DNA of 64,000 nucleotides from Lentibacillus daqui (GTDB taxonomy: Bacteria > Bacillota > Bacilli > Bacillales > Amphibacillaceae), in NCBI RefSeq assembly GCF_027186265.1, contig NZ_CP114176.1, forward strand, positions 2,418,001-2,482,000, written 5' to 3'. A program made the translations under genes and the position numbers. This document shows, piece after piece, positions 16,660-23,303 of the stretch (positions are counted from its first letter, which is position 1; each line of letters starts with the position of its first letter). The notes below the pieces were generated by a model, which saw only the letters and a program-made list of their open reading frames with translations, was not told where the DNA came from and searched no databases.

Positions 16660-17523
16660 TTATAGCCCGAATATTTGTTTTATTGTACTGCCTGGATCGC
16701 CTCGTAACCTTGTGGCAATGCTAGGATTAATTAATATGACAATTTCCCTACCATCTCCACGCGCATTAGGTGCAAAGGTTGCCTTCCTCTTAACTTCCGC
16801 GACAACGCCTTGTAAGGTTAACTCTTTTATAACTTGATCAAATTTTTGACGGCTTATTCCTAACAAACTGGCAATCTGCGACTTACTTAAAACATTAACG
16901 TTATTGTCGTCCTTTTCGTGCGGATTGCTGCAAAGTAAATTTGAATTATAGTGTATGAACGGTATCAACTTATAAATAATTCCTAATTCCGATGGACTTA
17001 GCTTTAAACCCTTAACGGCTGTGTGAAACGTTTTAACTAACATGTCCGCTTTACCTCCTGCCTTTTTCCGAAAATGATAGCGTTCATTCATAAGGTACTG
17101 GTCTCCGTTTTCCATAATCACACTAGCGTCTGTTAACGTTTGAATAGCTTGTTTGGCGTACCTGCGTTGTATTCCGAATATCTTTGCTATTGCGTTTATA
17201 TCTAAAGGTTTTGGATTTCTCCCTGCCGTCACAAGTACATTTGTTTCGTACTGGATATACGGTTGCAACATTAAAACATATCCGCATTGCTTATTTGTTA
17301 GGGATTCCGTTATCTCTAATACTCTTTGCATGTGCGTAAAGGTAAAATGCCGTTTATCTCGTTTATAACTTGCGTACAACCTCTTACGTTCCTTAGATTC
17401 AATAGATTCATATACATACGCCCTACCTGCTTCGTCCACTCCATAAGTATCGCTCCTTGGCGTGATAATTCCTATCGGTTCTTCACTTGTCAAACTGGCG
17501 ACTTTGTTTCCGATCTCTCCCAT
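16660..17523 (-). CDS. Protein with two winged-helix domains, possible replication initiator or regulator
   Basis: 287 residues. Two similar modules appear in tandem. Residues about 65-160 run from FTHMQRVLEITESLTNKQCG through DINAIAKIFGIQRRYAKQAIQTLTD; residues about 175-275 run from LSPSELGIIYKLIPFIHYNSNLL through LSKSQIASLLGISRQKFDQVIKELTLQGVV, ending VILINPSI. Each has a helix-turn-helix and a wing. Tandem winged helices are the architecture of several plasmid initiators, and the NP-x-I ending recalls RepL-like proteins. A transcription factor is equally possible. Two 19-bp repeats lie just upstream (17555-17605), as expected for an autoregulated DNA-binding protein. Confidence 0.6.
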   Translation of the reverse strand: MGEIGNKVASLTSEEPIGIITPRSDTYGVDEAGRAYVYESIESKERKRLYASYKRDKRHFTFTHMQRVLEITESLTNKQCGYVLMLQPYIQYETNVLVTAGRNPKPLDINAIAKIFGIQRRYAKQAIQTLTDASVIMENGDQYLMNERYHFRKKAGGKADMLVKTFHTAVKGLKLSPSELGIIYKLIPFIHYNSNLLCSNPHEKDDNNVNVLSKSQIASLLGISRQKFDQVIKELTLQGVVAEVKRKATFAPNARGDGREIVILINPSIATRLRGDPGSTIKQIFGL

Positions 17524-17554
17524 TTAACCCCTTCTTTCTATGTTCCGTTAAAAA

Positions 17555-17605
17555 ATACGTAACCTTTTTCGCACGTTTTCCAAGAGATACGTAACCTTTT
17601 TCGCA
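17555..17605 (-). promoter_or_regulatory. Two 19-bp direct repeats before the winged-helix gene
   Basis: ATACGTAACCTTTTTCGCA occurs exactly at 17555-17573 and 17587-17605, 32 bp apart (three helical turns), 32 bases upstream of the start codon at 17523. Likely operators or a mini-iteron array. Confidence 0.6.
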
Positions 17606-17800
17606 TGTGCCTTTACCTTCCTAAACCCGTTGTGTGACGTGAGTTATGGCGGTTTTTAAGGCTGTTTTTCGATAAGTTGATTCTTAGTCTTTATTTATCG
17701 GTAAACCTCAGCCCTGTTCGATATATACCTATCATTAATAGGAATGTGCGCCGGAATATTTATATTCCCCGTTATACATTCCCCGGATAATGTAGACGCA

Positions 17801-18115
17801 CTATACGCCCAGGACGTTCTTTATTTCCGAAAATGAATAACGTCTATCCTTACCCCGTTTAAGACGAGGAAATTTATTTCCGCTGTCTTTGAGGAATGAA
17901 GGCTTTAGCCGGAATGACGAATAGGTGATAACCTCCGTCCCTATCCGTTTGTATCGTTTATTTCGTCCTATAACGTTTTGTAGCGAGAATTGTAAACAAT
18001 TCAAGGGAATAAATTCCCCCTCCTTCCTTTCGTCAGTCGGTATTAATACTTTTAAACCATCTTGTATATTAAAAGCGTGGTAAAATACTATTAATATATA
18101 ATAGTACGTTACCAC
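17801..18115 (-). CDS. Unknown small protein, start uncertain
   Basis: The open frame is 104 codons, but its first 13 codons coincide with a 41-bp palindrome (18076-18116), so the true start is probably further in. AAGGAGGGGG lies shortly before ATT CCC TTG in frame, so TTG NCLQFSLQN is a candidate. The rest (VIGRNKRYKRIGTEVITYS, KFPRLKRGKDRRYSFSEIKN) is basic and could bind nucleic acid. No family recognised. It lies directly after the XRE gene at 18142. Confidence 0.4.
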   Translation of the reverse strand: MVTYYYILIVFYHAFNIQDGLKVLIPTDERKEGEFIPLNCLQFSLQNVIGRNKRYKRIGTEVITYSSFRLKPSFLKDSGNKFPRLKRGKDRRYSFSEIKNVLGV

Positions 18116-18116
18116 G
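18076..18116. promoter_or_regulatory. 41-bp palindrome (operator or hairpin)
   Basis: Arms CGTGGTAA and TTACCACG outside, TACTATTA and TAATAGTA inside, with a two-base mismatch in each arm and a five-base AT centre. The 8+8 bp symmetry suggests either paired binding sites for a dimeric regulator, such as the XRE protein next to it, or a strong RNA hairpin. Confidence 0.65.
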
Positions 18117-18141
18117 GTTTTTAGCGTAATTCCTGCTCCGG

Positions 18142-18378
18142 CTATGTTCCGTAATCTCCATTCCGTATAGTATCGCCCACTCCCTGTACATATTCGATCT
18201 GATCCGCCCCAAACTCCCGGATAAAACGCTGTTCGATTCTTGGCGTTAGGTTGCGGTGTTCATTTTCAATAAGTCCGATCAATTGACGACTGACTCCGAT
18301 CCTATGAGCCATTTCCGCCTGTGTTAGCCCGTTTAGAGTGCGGACGTTTCGAAATGTTACCGTATCTGATTGCGTCAT
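18142..18378 (-). CDS. XRE-family (Cro/CI-like) DNA-binding regulator
   Basis: 78 residues, a single helix-turn-helix of HTH_3 type: VRTLNGLTQAEMAHRIGVSRQLIGLIENE, with the TQAEMA and SRQLIGLIE helices as turn and recognition helix. Such proteins control lysogeny-like switches or copy number on mobile elements. GGAAGGGAGGGCG precedes ATG 18378. The 41-bp palindrome lies just downstream. It is one of two XRE genes here; the other (20986) is read in the opposite direction. Confidence 0.8.
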   Translation of the reverse strand: MTQSDTVTFRNVRTLNGLTQAEMAHRIGVSRQLIGLIENEHRNLTPRIEQRFIREFGADQIEYVQGVGDTIRNGDYGT

Positions 18379-18538
18379 ATTCTTCGCCCTCCCTTCCGTT
18401 TATAGTTGTAATTAGTAGAGTTATGCTACTTTATCGGATAAAAAAAAGAAGGCGATTGTTTGGCGTCTATATCCCTCTACTTAATAGACGGAATGTGCGT
18501 TTGTTTGCATAGTTTTAGCGTAAAATTACAAGAAAATT

Positions 18539-19084
18539 TTAAAAACTGTATAACCTTCGCATCAACTCCATATCTTGTTGATAAAGTCGTTGCTGTTCGG
18601 CTTCTTCTACCTCGTCCAGCATGGCGTGTCCGAACTCATCGTCGCTATCCGGGGAAAAATCGACGGGTATTTCCTGTACTTGACGGCTATATCTCGGATC
18701 AATGGCCGTGCCTCCCGTTCGTGTATAGTTCCGGTAATTCCTGGCGCATTGTTTGCTGCATGTTAAGCTACGACCGTTACGGCTAACATCGTAGAAATAA
18801 TTCATGCAGACCTCACAACGAGTGACACGTTTCGGCTTGAAAATGACTTTCCGCCAATTTAATTCAACAGGTAACGGATACTTGGCACAAGCACCGTCTA
18901 TTATCGAACGAAAGAAAGCTAGTTCATGTTTGCGTATACTGGCGATTCTACTACGGAATTGTTCAGTCTCCGGATGTTCGGCGATATACTCAAATTCCGC
19001 CGTTATTAAATCGTATAAAGCTATGGCGATTTCCTCCGATACTCCTGCATCTATGACGCTTTGTACTTCTTTTACGTATGCCAT
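18539..19084 (-). CDS. Zinc-ribbon protein of the element (second)
   Basis: 181 residues. The N-terminal half is helical (AYVKEVQSVIDAGVSEEIAIALYDLI). In the middle CEVCMNYFYDVSRNGRSLTC followed by SKQCARNYRN forms a treble-clef or ribbon with four cysteines (C-x2-C, then C-x3-C) and basic residues. The C-terminus is acidic. The ATG overlaps the stop of the DUF3102 gene (TAATG), so the two are translationally coupled and probably work together. Such CSxxC modules occur in many phage and plasmid proteins of unknown role. Confidence 0.6.
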   Translation of the reverse strand: MAYVKEVQSVIDAGVSEEIAIALYDLITAEFEYIAEHPETEQFRSRIASIRKHELAFFRSIIDGACAKYPLPVELNWRKVIFKPKRVTRCEVCMNYFYDVSRNGRSLTCSKQCARNYRNYTRTGGTAIDPRYSRQVQEIPVDFSPDSDDEFGHAMLDEVEEAEQQRLYQQDMELMRRLYSF

Positions 19085-19989
19085 TACTGAACACTCTCCA
19101 TTTCGATAATAGTTTCGTCCTTAAATGATCCCTTAACAAAGTTCTCCCAAAAGTCATCGAATCGGTTTATAGATTTTCCAACGTTACCATCTCTATCGCA
19201 ATATTTTCGTACATCAGGACCGTCCAACGTGATGGAGCCATACTTTGAAATCATCTTTTCCAGATCAGACGCAAACTCTCGGTAAAATTCCTCCCTAGCC
19301 TTGTTGTCCACTTTCCGATATCCTTCTGACCCGTACTTACTACGATATTCCTCGTTCTCCTGACGCAACTGTTCGTAATCATCCGGAACAATTTCGACAT
19401 ATTGAACCTTGTACTCTACTTCTGGCTCCTTTCCTACTTCGACCTCCAACCGTTCTCTCTCCGATCTTTCTGCGTCCTTTTCCTGTTCTAAACGTTGCAC
19501 CCGATCTTGTTCCGCCTTTAACTGCTCCTTCAACTGCTCTTTCACCTCTCGTAGTTCCTTGACGGTCATATCCTCCGGTTTCTTTTCTTCACCCTTGGAC
19601 GTTGTGTGCGTTTTGGTGCGTTCTTCTGGCGGTAGGGTTGCTATTTCGTAGAGAACATTTAAAGCAATTTCCGACGATGTCGTCGTATTTGATTCACCCA
19701 GCTCTGTATAAACTTTCATTATACGTTGTGCTTGGCGTTCGTGTATTCCGACACTTTCAAGCCACTTTCCGAACTCTCCATGTGCCAAATCGTTTTCTTT
19801 TACGTGTTTCAGCCTCCTTCCTATTTCGAAAATTGCTTCGCCTGCGACCCGTTTATATGCGTTTATTTCCGCTGTTATCGTTGGGAGATCGTTGGATAGT
19901 TCCTGTACGTCTCCTTCGCTAGTTAGTTCCGTCATTCCGCTATCTCCTTTCCTTTTTTCCTGCTTTTTCTTTTGTCTACTATTAGTCAT
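19084..19989 (-). CDS. DUF3102 family protein
   Basis: About 301 residues. The N-terminal domain reads ITAEINAYKRVAGEAIFEIG, then RRLKHVKENDLAHGEFGKWLESVG and RQAQRIMKVY, the pattern of DUF3102 proteins found on phages and plasmids. A long coiled coil follows (KELREVKEQLKEQLKAEQDR on), then a C-terminal domain. The family resembles ParB/KorB-like helical DNA-binding proteins in layout, but its job is not established. Starts at 19989 (AAGGA six bases upstream) and 19935 (AAAGGAG seven bases upstream, MTELTSEGD) are both good; the longer is listed. The stop overlaps the start of the zinc-ribbon gene. Confidence 0.75.
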   Translation of the reverse strand: MTNSRQKKKQEKRKGDSGMTELTSEGDVQELSNDLPTITAEINAYKRVAGEAIFEIGRRLKHVKENDLAHGEFGKWLESVGIHERQAQRIMKVYTELGESNTTTSSEIALNVLYEIATLPPEERTKTHTTSKGEEKKPEDMTVKELREVKEQLKEQLKAEQDRVQRLEQEKDAERSERERLEVEVGKEPEVEYKVQYVEIVPDDYEQLRQENEEYRSKYGSEGYRKVDNKAREEFYREFASDLEKMISKYGSITLDGPDVRKYCDRDGNVGKSINRFDDFWENFVKGSFKDETIIEMESVQ

Positions 19990-20115
19990 GTAAAATCCTT
20001 CTCCTTTAAATAAATTTGTCTGCAATTTTTCCGCCCTCACTTAAAATACCCAAATAACTAGCCATTTTTGGGACATTCCGTTGTAAATACAGAAGATTCA
20101 AACATAAATATGCAA

Positions 20116-20148
20116 ATAAAAAGCCTACTGTCCGCCAAAACAGTAGAC
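20116..20148 (-). terminator. Terminator inside the element
   Basis: CTACTGT (20125-20131) pairs with ACAGTAG (20140-20146); a T run follows on the minus strand. It separates the 20.1-20.8 kb gene group from the DUF3102 gene. Confidence 0.65.
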
Positions 20149-20167
20149 CCGTGTATCTGTCTATATT

Positions 20168-20275
20168 TTATTGCGCGTAAGACTCCGCCTTTACCTCCGA
20201 TAACTGCGCCAACATCTTTTACCACTCAGAATTGGGATTTCGCTTAAAGTCCGTTTGCTCCCTTACCCTAATCAT
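20168..20275 (-). pseudogene. Tiny ORF with an in-frame stop
   Basis: The ATG overlaps the stop of the 57-residue gene upstream (ATGA). The frame reads MIRVREQTDFKRNPNSEW, stops at TAA (20219-20221), then continues in the same frame as KMLAQLSEVKAESYAQ to a second stop at 20168. The smooth continuation suggests a 35-residue protein broken by one nonsense change. Confidence 0.35.
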
Positions 20276-20445
20276 TCGTTATCCCTCGATTCCTCCAGTT
20301 TATTCATTAAAGCCCGTGCCTGCTTTCCCATTTCGTAGCTTGCCAATCGTTCTGATAAGTGGAACAATACTAGCTGCAAAACGGGAATATACTCGTTATC
20401 TATTTCCAATCTAGTTACCGTTCCGTCATTGTATACGTCACACAT
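20272..20445 (-). CDS. 57-residue unknown protein of the element
   Basis: ATG 20445 follows AAGGAGG with a 10-base gap. The protein begins MCDVYNDGTVTRLEIDNEYI and continues with helical VLQLVLFHLSERLASYEM and KQARALMNKLEESRDNE. Soluble, probably helical and perhaps dimeric. No family recognised. Its stop overlaps the start of the next tiny ORF. Confidence 0.55.
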   Translation of the reverse strand: MCDVYNDGTVTRLEIDNEYIPVLQLVLFHLSERLASYEMGKQARALMNKLEESRDNE

Positions 20446-20466
20446 TGAATTTTAGCCTCCTTCGTT

Positions 20467-20503
20467 ACTTGAACTACGTCAGTTTCACTTGAACTACGTT
20501 AGT
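20467..20503 (+). repeat. Two 17-bp direct repeats
   Basis: ACTTGAACTACGTYAGT at 20467-20483 and 20487-20503, start-to-start distance 20 bp, in the gap between two small genes. Confidence 0.5.
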
Positions 20504-20506
20504 ACT

Positions 20507-20650
20507 TTACTTAAACAGTTTACGTATGCCTTTACCTGCCGCCTTTCCAGTCAACCTCCGGCCTATACGTTTACCGACCTTGCCCTTTTTAACGGCGTTT
20601 ATATCGTTACTGATTCGTAAAATTTTATAGAGTACGCTCTTTATCCCATT
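20507..20650 (-). CDS. Small basic protein, no canonical start
   Basis: An open frame of 47 codons ending KKGKVGKRIGRRLTGKAAGK then GIRKLFK. The glycine/lysine-rich end is the kind seen in small phage-encoded basic proteins. No ATG, GTG or TTG occurs at a sensible place; it overlaps the end of the 20625 gene, so initiation by coupling at a rare codon is possible. Low certainty. Confidence 0.35.
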   Translation of the reverse strand, partial: NGIKSVLYKILRISNDINAVKKGKVGKRIGRRLTGKAAGKGIRKLFK

Positions 20651-20828
20651 CGCTCAACTCCCTTCCGTTTGTTAGTTCGTCGATGTATGCCTCTAATTCG
20701 CCCGCCATTTTCCGATCACCATTACTCTTATATATCGTCTTTGCTTGCTGTAATCCGGCGACTATGAAAGTCACTGTTTCATGGTTTGTCTTAATTGTGA
20801 CTGTTTTTCCGCTGCTTTCTACCCTCAT
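20625..20828 (-). CDS. 67-residue unknown protein of the element
   Basis: MRVESSGKTVTIKTNHETVT followed by FIVAGLQQAKTIYKSNGDRK. GGGAGG seven bases upstream supports ATG 20828 over the longer frame from 20858. A beta-hairpin N-terminus with a helical C-terminus is likely. It is the first gene behind a strong leftward promoter (20891-20919) and is probably repressed by the divergent XRE protein. No family recognised. Confidence 0.6.
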   Translation of the reverse strand: MRVESSGKTVTIKTNHETVTFIVAGLQQAKTIYKSNGDRKMAGELEAYIDELTNGRELSEWDKERTL

Positions 20829-20869
20829 GATACCGCCTCCCTTCTTTCTTGCTGACACGTTTTCCGTTA

Positions 20870-20955
20870 CGTTTACCGTAACACAATTATAGTATACCGA
20901 GTTTATCTCGAATTGTCAAACTAACATTTCGTTTACCGTAACACTATGATATAAT
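20870..20955. promoter_or_regulatory. Divergent promoters with two identical operators
   Basis: Leftward promoter: TTGACA (20914-20919), 17 bases, TATACT (20891-20896). Rightward -10: TATAAT (20950-20955) with a weak -35. The word CGTTTACCGTAACAC, containing the palindrome TTAC-C-GTAA, occurs at 20870-20884 and 20930-20944, exactly 60 bp apart. One copy covers the leftward start point, the other sits between -35 and -10 of the rightward promoter. Confidence 0.7.
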
Positions 20956-20985
20956 GATGTAGTAAGATGACGGGGGTTGCTAACA

Positions 20986-21219
20986 ATGAAAGTAAAAATA
21001 ACGTTAAAAGAACGCTTACAAGAGCGCAATATAGGCCAGCGTCAATTTTCTAAAATGACCGGGCTGTCTGTCCGCACCATAAACGAATTAGTGAATAATA
21101 AGACATTGCGGATTCCTGTAAGGGCATTAGAACGAATCGCTTTCGTATTGGAAATAACGAATATAAGCGAATTATTGACGATTGTTGACGATGATAAGGA
21201 CGATGGGAACGGTGTATAG
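20986..21219 (+). CDS. XRE-family Cro-like regulator (divergent)
   Basis: 77 residues: ITLKERLQERNIGQRQFSKM then TGLSVRTINELVNNKTLRIPVRALERIAFVLEI, a compact HTH of the YozG/Cro type. The ATG at 20986 follows GGGGGT eight bases upstream; the frame opens at 20977 with TTG. It is transcribed away from the leftward gene series and lies behind paired operators, so it is the likely switch protein of the element. Its 3' region contains the 16S rRNA fragment. Confidence 0.78.
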   Translation: MKVKITLKERLQERNIGQRQFSKMTGLSVRTINELVNNKTLRIPVRALERIAFVLEITNISELLTIVDDDKDDGNGV

Positions 21220-21260
21220 GGCAACGTTGGTGTCTCCGTCTATTCATCCGTCCTTCCCTT

Positions 21261-21300
21261 CATTGCGGAAGATTCCCTACTGCTGCCTCCCGCAGGAGTC
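21261..21300 (-). other. 40-nt fragment of 16S rRNA
   Basis: On the minus strand, GACTCCTGCGGGAGG and the following GCAGCAGTAGGGAATCTTCC and GCAATG match Bacillus 16S rRNA from about E. coli position 338 with one change (A to G in the loop). The change keeps the hairpin CTCC-UGCG-GGAG with a UNCG tetraloop. Similarity ends abruptly on both sides. The plus strand is antisense to rRNA here and lies downstream of the XRE gene. Confidence 0.8.
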
Positions 21301-21380
21301 TCCGACCCCCGTCCTTTTAAAATTTTGTACGCAAATTGTTAACGCCAGCAGTCGGGAGTTGTCAGAATAGTACCCCGGGT

Positions 21381-21430
21381 ATAAACTGTTTAAAATGTTC
21401 AGAATAATATATGCAAATAAAACAGTTTAT
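21381..21430. repeat. 11-bp inverted repeat with 28-base loop
   Basis: ATAAACTGTTT (21381-21391) and AAACAGTTTAT (21420-21430). The inner sequence ATATGCAAATAAAA also appears near the terminator at about 20106. Possible hairpin or protein site. Confidence 0.5.
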
Positions 21431-21520
21431 CTACTGATTAATGTTCGTTTTTAACGTAATCCCAACGTCAAGTACCGCCATGTCGCAATACCCCTTTTAA
21501 ACGGAAGTGTTATCCGTTTT

Positions 21521-21550
21521 GTTTCATGTTTGTTTCATGTTTGTTTCATG
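21521..21550 (+). repeat. Tandem repeat, 11-bp unit
   Basis: GTTTCATGTTT at 21521 and 21532, with a partial third copy from 21543. Confidence 0.6.
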
Positions 21551-22078
21551 CTTCTCTTATCCTTCGTCATCCTTGTCCTATTGCTTTCCCTGTTACTCAA
21601 CCCTTCAAGTCGTACTGTATCCTAGTCCTGTATCGTCACTGTGGCGTCTGTGTGCTGTCCTATGACTGAACGAGTAATAACGTTGTAACGTTGGCACATC
21701 TTATAAGGCTTGTATGTGTGCGTTGTATGCCTTGTATTGCTATGTCCTATGTCCTACAAGTGATGGCGTTGCCTCCGTCCTTGTCCTTCCTGTTATCGTC
21801 CGTATGCCATCGCCTATGCGTGTCGTGTCTGTGTCGTACATGTTCCTGTACGTATGCCTAATGTATGTATGCCTGTCCGTGCCTGGCTGTCGTGTATGCC
21901 ATGTGTCACTGTGCGCCTTGTATGACTGGCCTGTCCTCATAGGTTACGTTGCTAGTACTGAATGGATAGCCATGTAACGCATGTCCGCAAAAGTATACCA
22001 TTACGTCCGTTATGATCCGATATATTTTCGCGTCTGTAAACATACAATAACCAATTATACAAACGTCCATATAGTTAC
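21551..22078. other. Gene-free, A-poor, repeat-rich stretch
   Basis: About 500 bases with almost no A on the plus strand between 21700 and 21960, and recurrent short words: TATGCC at 21726, 21803, 21853, 21868 and 21895, plus GTCCTA and CGTATG. The two frames here (plus 21714, minus 21740) have implausible composition. It could hold an origin, a recombination site for the serine recombinase, or a structured RNA. Confidence 0.45.
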
Positions 22079-22107
22079 TTGACCTTTACAAACAGATAGT
22101 ATACAAT
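22079..22107 (+). promoter_or_regulatory. Promoter for the serine recombinase
   Basis: TTGACC (22079-22084), 17 bases, TACAAT (22102-22107), ending 35 bases before ATG 22142. Around it the words TATACAAACG and TTTACAAACAG repeat, possibly binding sites. Confidence 0.6.
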
Positions 22108-22141
22108 AGACTTAACAAACATTACGGAAGGATGATGACCT

Positions 22142-22786
22142 ATGACAGACAGTAAAACATTCGCTTACATACGAGTCAGTAGCAAGGAACAAAACGAGTC
22201 TCGGCAGATTCATACGATGAGGGAAAAAGGCGTACCCGAACGTAACATATTCGTCGATAAACTCTCCGGAAGTAATACGAACAGACCGCAATATCAGTTG
22301 TTAAAGACGTATGTCCGTAAAGGTGATACGGTTATATTCGATTCTATCTCCCGTATGTCACGGAATATGGACGATACAAAGAACGAATACAAGTGGTTCG
22401 TCGATAACGGTATTTCCTTACAATTCGTTAAAGAACCGATGTTAGACTATGACGTAAACAACATAGAAAACGATCCGGTAAAGAAGGCCATTCCCGATAT
22501 TATCCTAACGTTGCTTGCTTCATTCGCTGAAAAGGAACGTCTCGATACAAGGCAAAGACAACGAGAAGGAATCGACGCTGCTAAACGTAATGGAAAGCAT
22601 CTCGGACGGCCTAAAAAGTCTTATGAAACGTTATCGAATGAAGATAAACAGTTATTCCACGAACAGTATAGACGGTGGAAGAACGGTGAACAGACTGCTG
22701 TACAAACGATGAATAATGCCGGACTGAAAAAGTCCACGTTTTATAAGATAGTAAACGAATACGAATCGCTATTGACCGCTAACTAA
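22142..22786 (+). CDS. Serine recombinase (resolvase/invertase family)
   Basis: 214 residues. The catalytic domain begins AYIRVSSKEQNESRQ with the nucleophile at S13; DKLSGSNTNRPQYQLL and VIFDSISRMSRNMDD carry the conserved arginine-rich active-site stretches; FAEKERLDTRQRQREGI starts the long helix E. The end GRPKKSYETLS leads into a small HTH (MNNAGLKKSTFYKIVNEY). Such enzymes resolve plasmid multimers or invert DNA. On this element it could resolve dimers of the excised circle, or invert a segment; no inversion repeats were recognised. GGAAGGATG precedes the ATG. Confidence 0.88.
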   Translation: MTDSKTFAYIRVSSKEQNESRQIHTMREKGVPERNIFVDKLSGSNTNRPQYQLLKTYVRKGDTVIFDSISRMSRNMDDTKNEYKWFVDNGISLQFVKEPMLDYDVNNIENDPVKKAIPDIILTLLASFAEKERLDTRQRQREGIDAAKRNGKHLGRPKKSYETLSNEDKQLFHEQYRRWKNGEQTAVQTMNNAGLKKSTFYKIVNEYESLLTAN

Positions 22787-23303
22787 TCGAATGGTTTGCG
22801 GTTTATTTCCTTCCTAGTTTCCGTCTATGTACGTTTTCGGTATTAATAACTTATTTATATCTACGTAACTCCTTCGCCTATTCCGTAACACATCCGTCCT
22901 AACAACCTACGTATGATATGCGATAATGACGATAATGTACGTATAAAGGCGTAATGTTCGTGTTTTAACAGTCTCCGACCTCCCCCATTATTCCGAGATA
23001 GCTTCGACTGGTGAACGGCTCGCCTAGTATACATACGTAATAGCAACGGAATCGAATCGGACATCATACGCAACTTCATACGCAATACCTACCTTCCGCA
23101 ACTAACGCAACGCCTAACTCAATACAATATATAGTATATAACATAATCAATACGTACTACATATACGTGTCGTGTACGTTTGTAACTTTTAAAACAAAGT
23201 AAATTAATAGGAATAATACAGTTATATCCTGCGTCACATCAACGTTTTACAACGGAATAAGCAACGGTTTGTCAAGTACATCAGCTTTACACTTATGCGG
23301 AAC
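22787..23303. other. Gene-free region, candidate replication origin
   Basis: No supported gene (the minus frame at 22861 is unconvincing). CGCAA-type words recur near 23069, 23081, 23097 and 23106, then a very AT-rich stretch with ATATATAGTATATAAC (about 23117-23145). Repeats next to an AT-rich tract, just downstream of a DNA-binding gene, is a usual origin layout, but this is inference. Confidence 0.35.

Noticed and set aside
21335..21360. A second rRNA-like word (GCCAGCAGTCGGGAG) near the 16S fragment
   Set aside because: It resembles the 515-region of 16S over about 12 bases with mismatches and on the other strand; too short to separate from chance.
21714..21977. 87-codon plus frame (and a minus frame at 21740) in the A-poor stretch
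   Set aside because: Cysteine-, valine- and tyrosine-rich composition follows from the DNA bias; no ribosome site.
22861..23085. 74-codon minus frame downstream of the serine recombinase
   Set aside because: Arginine-rich composition and no good start; it lies in the candidate origin region.
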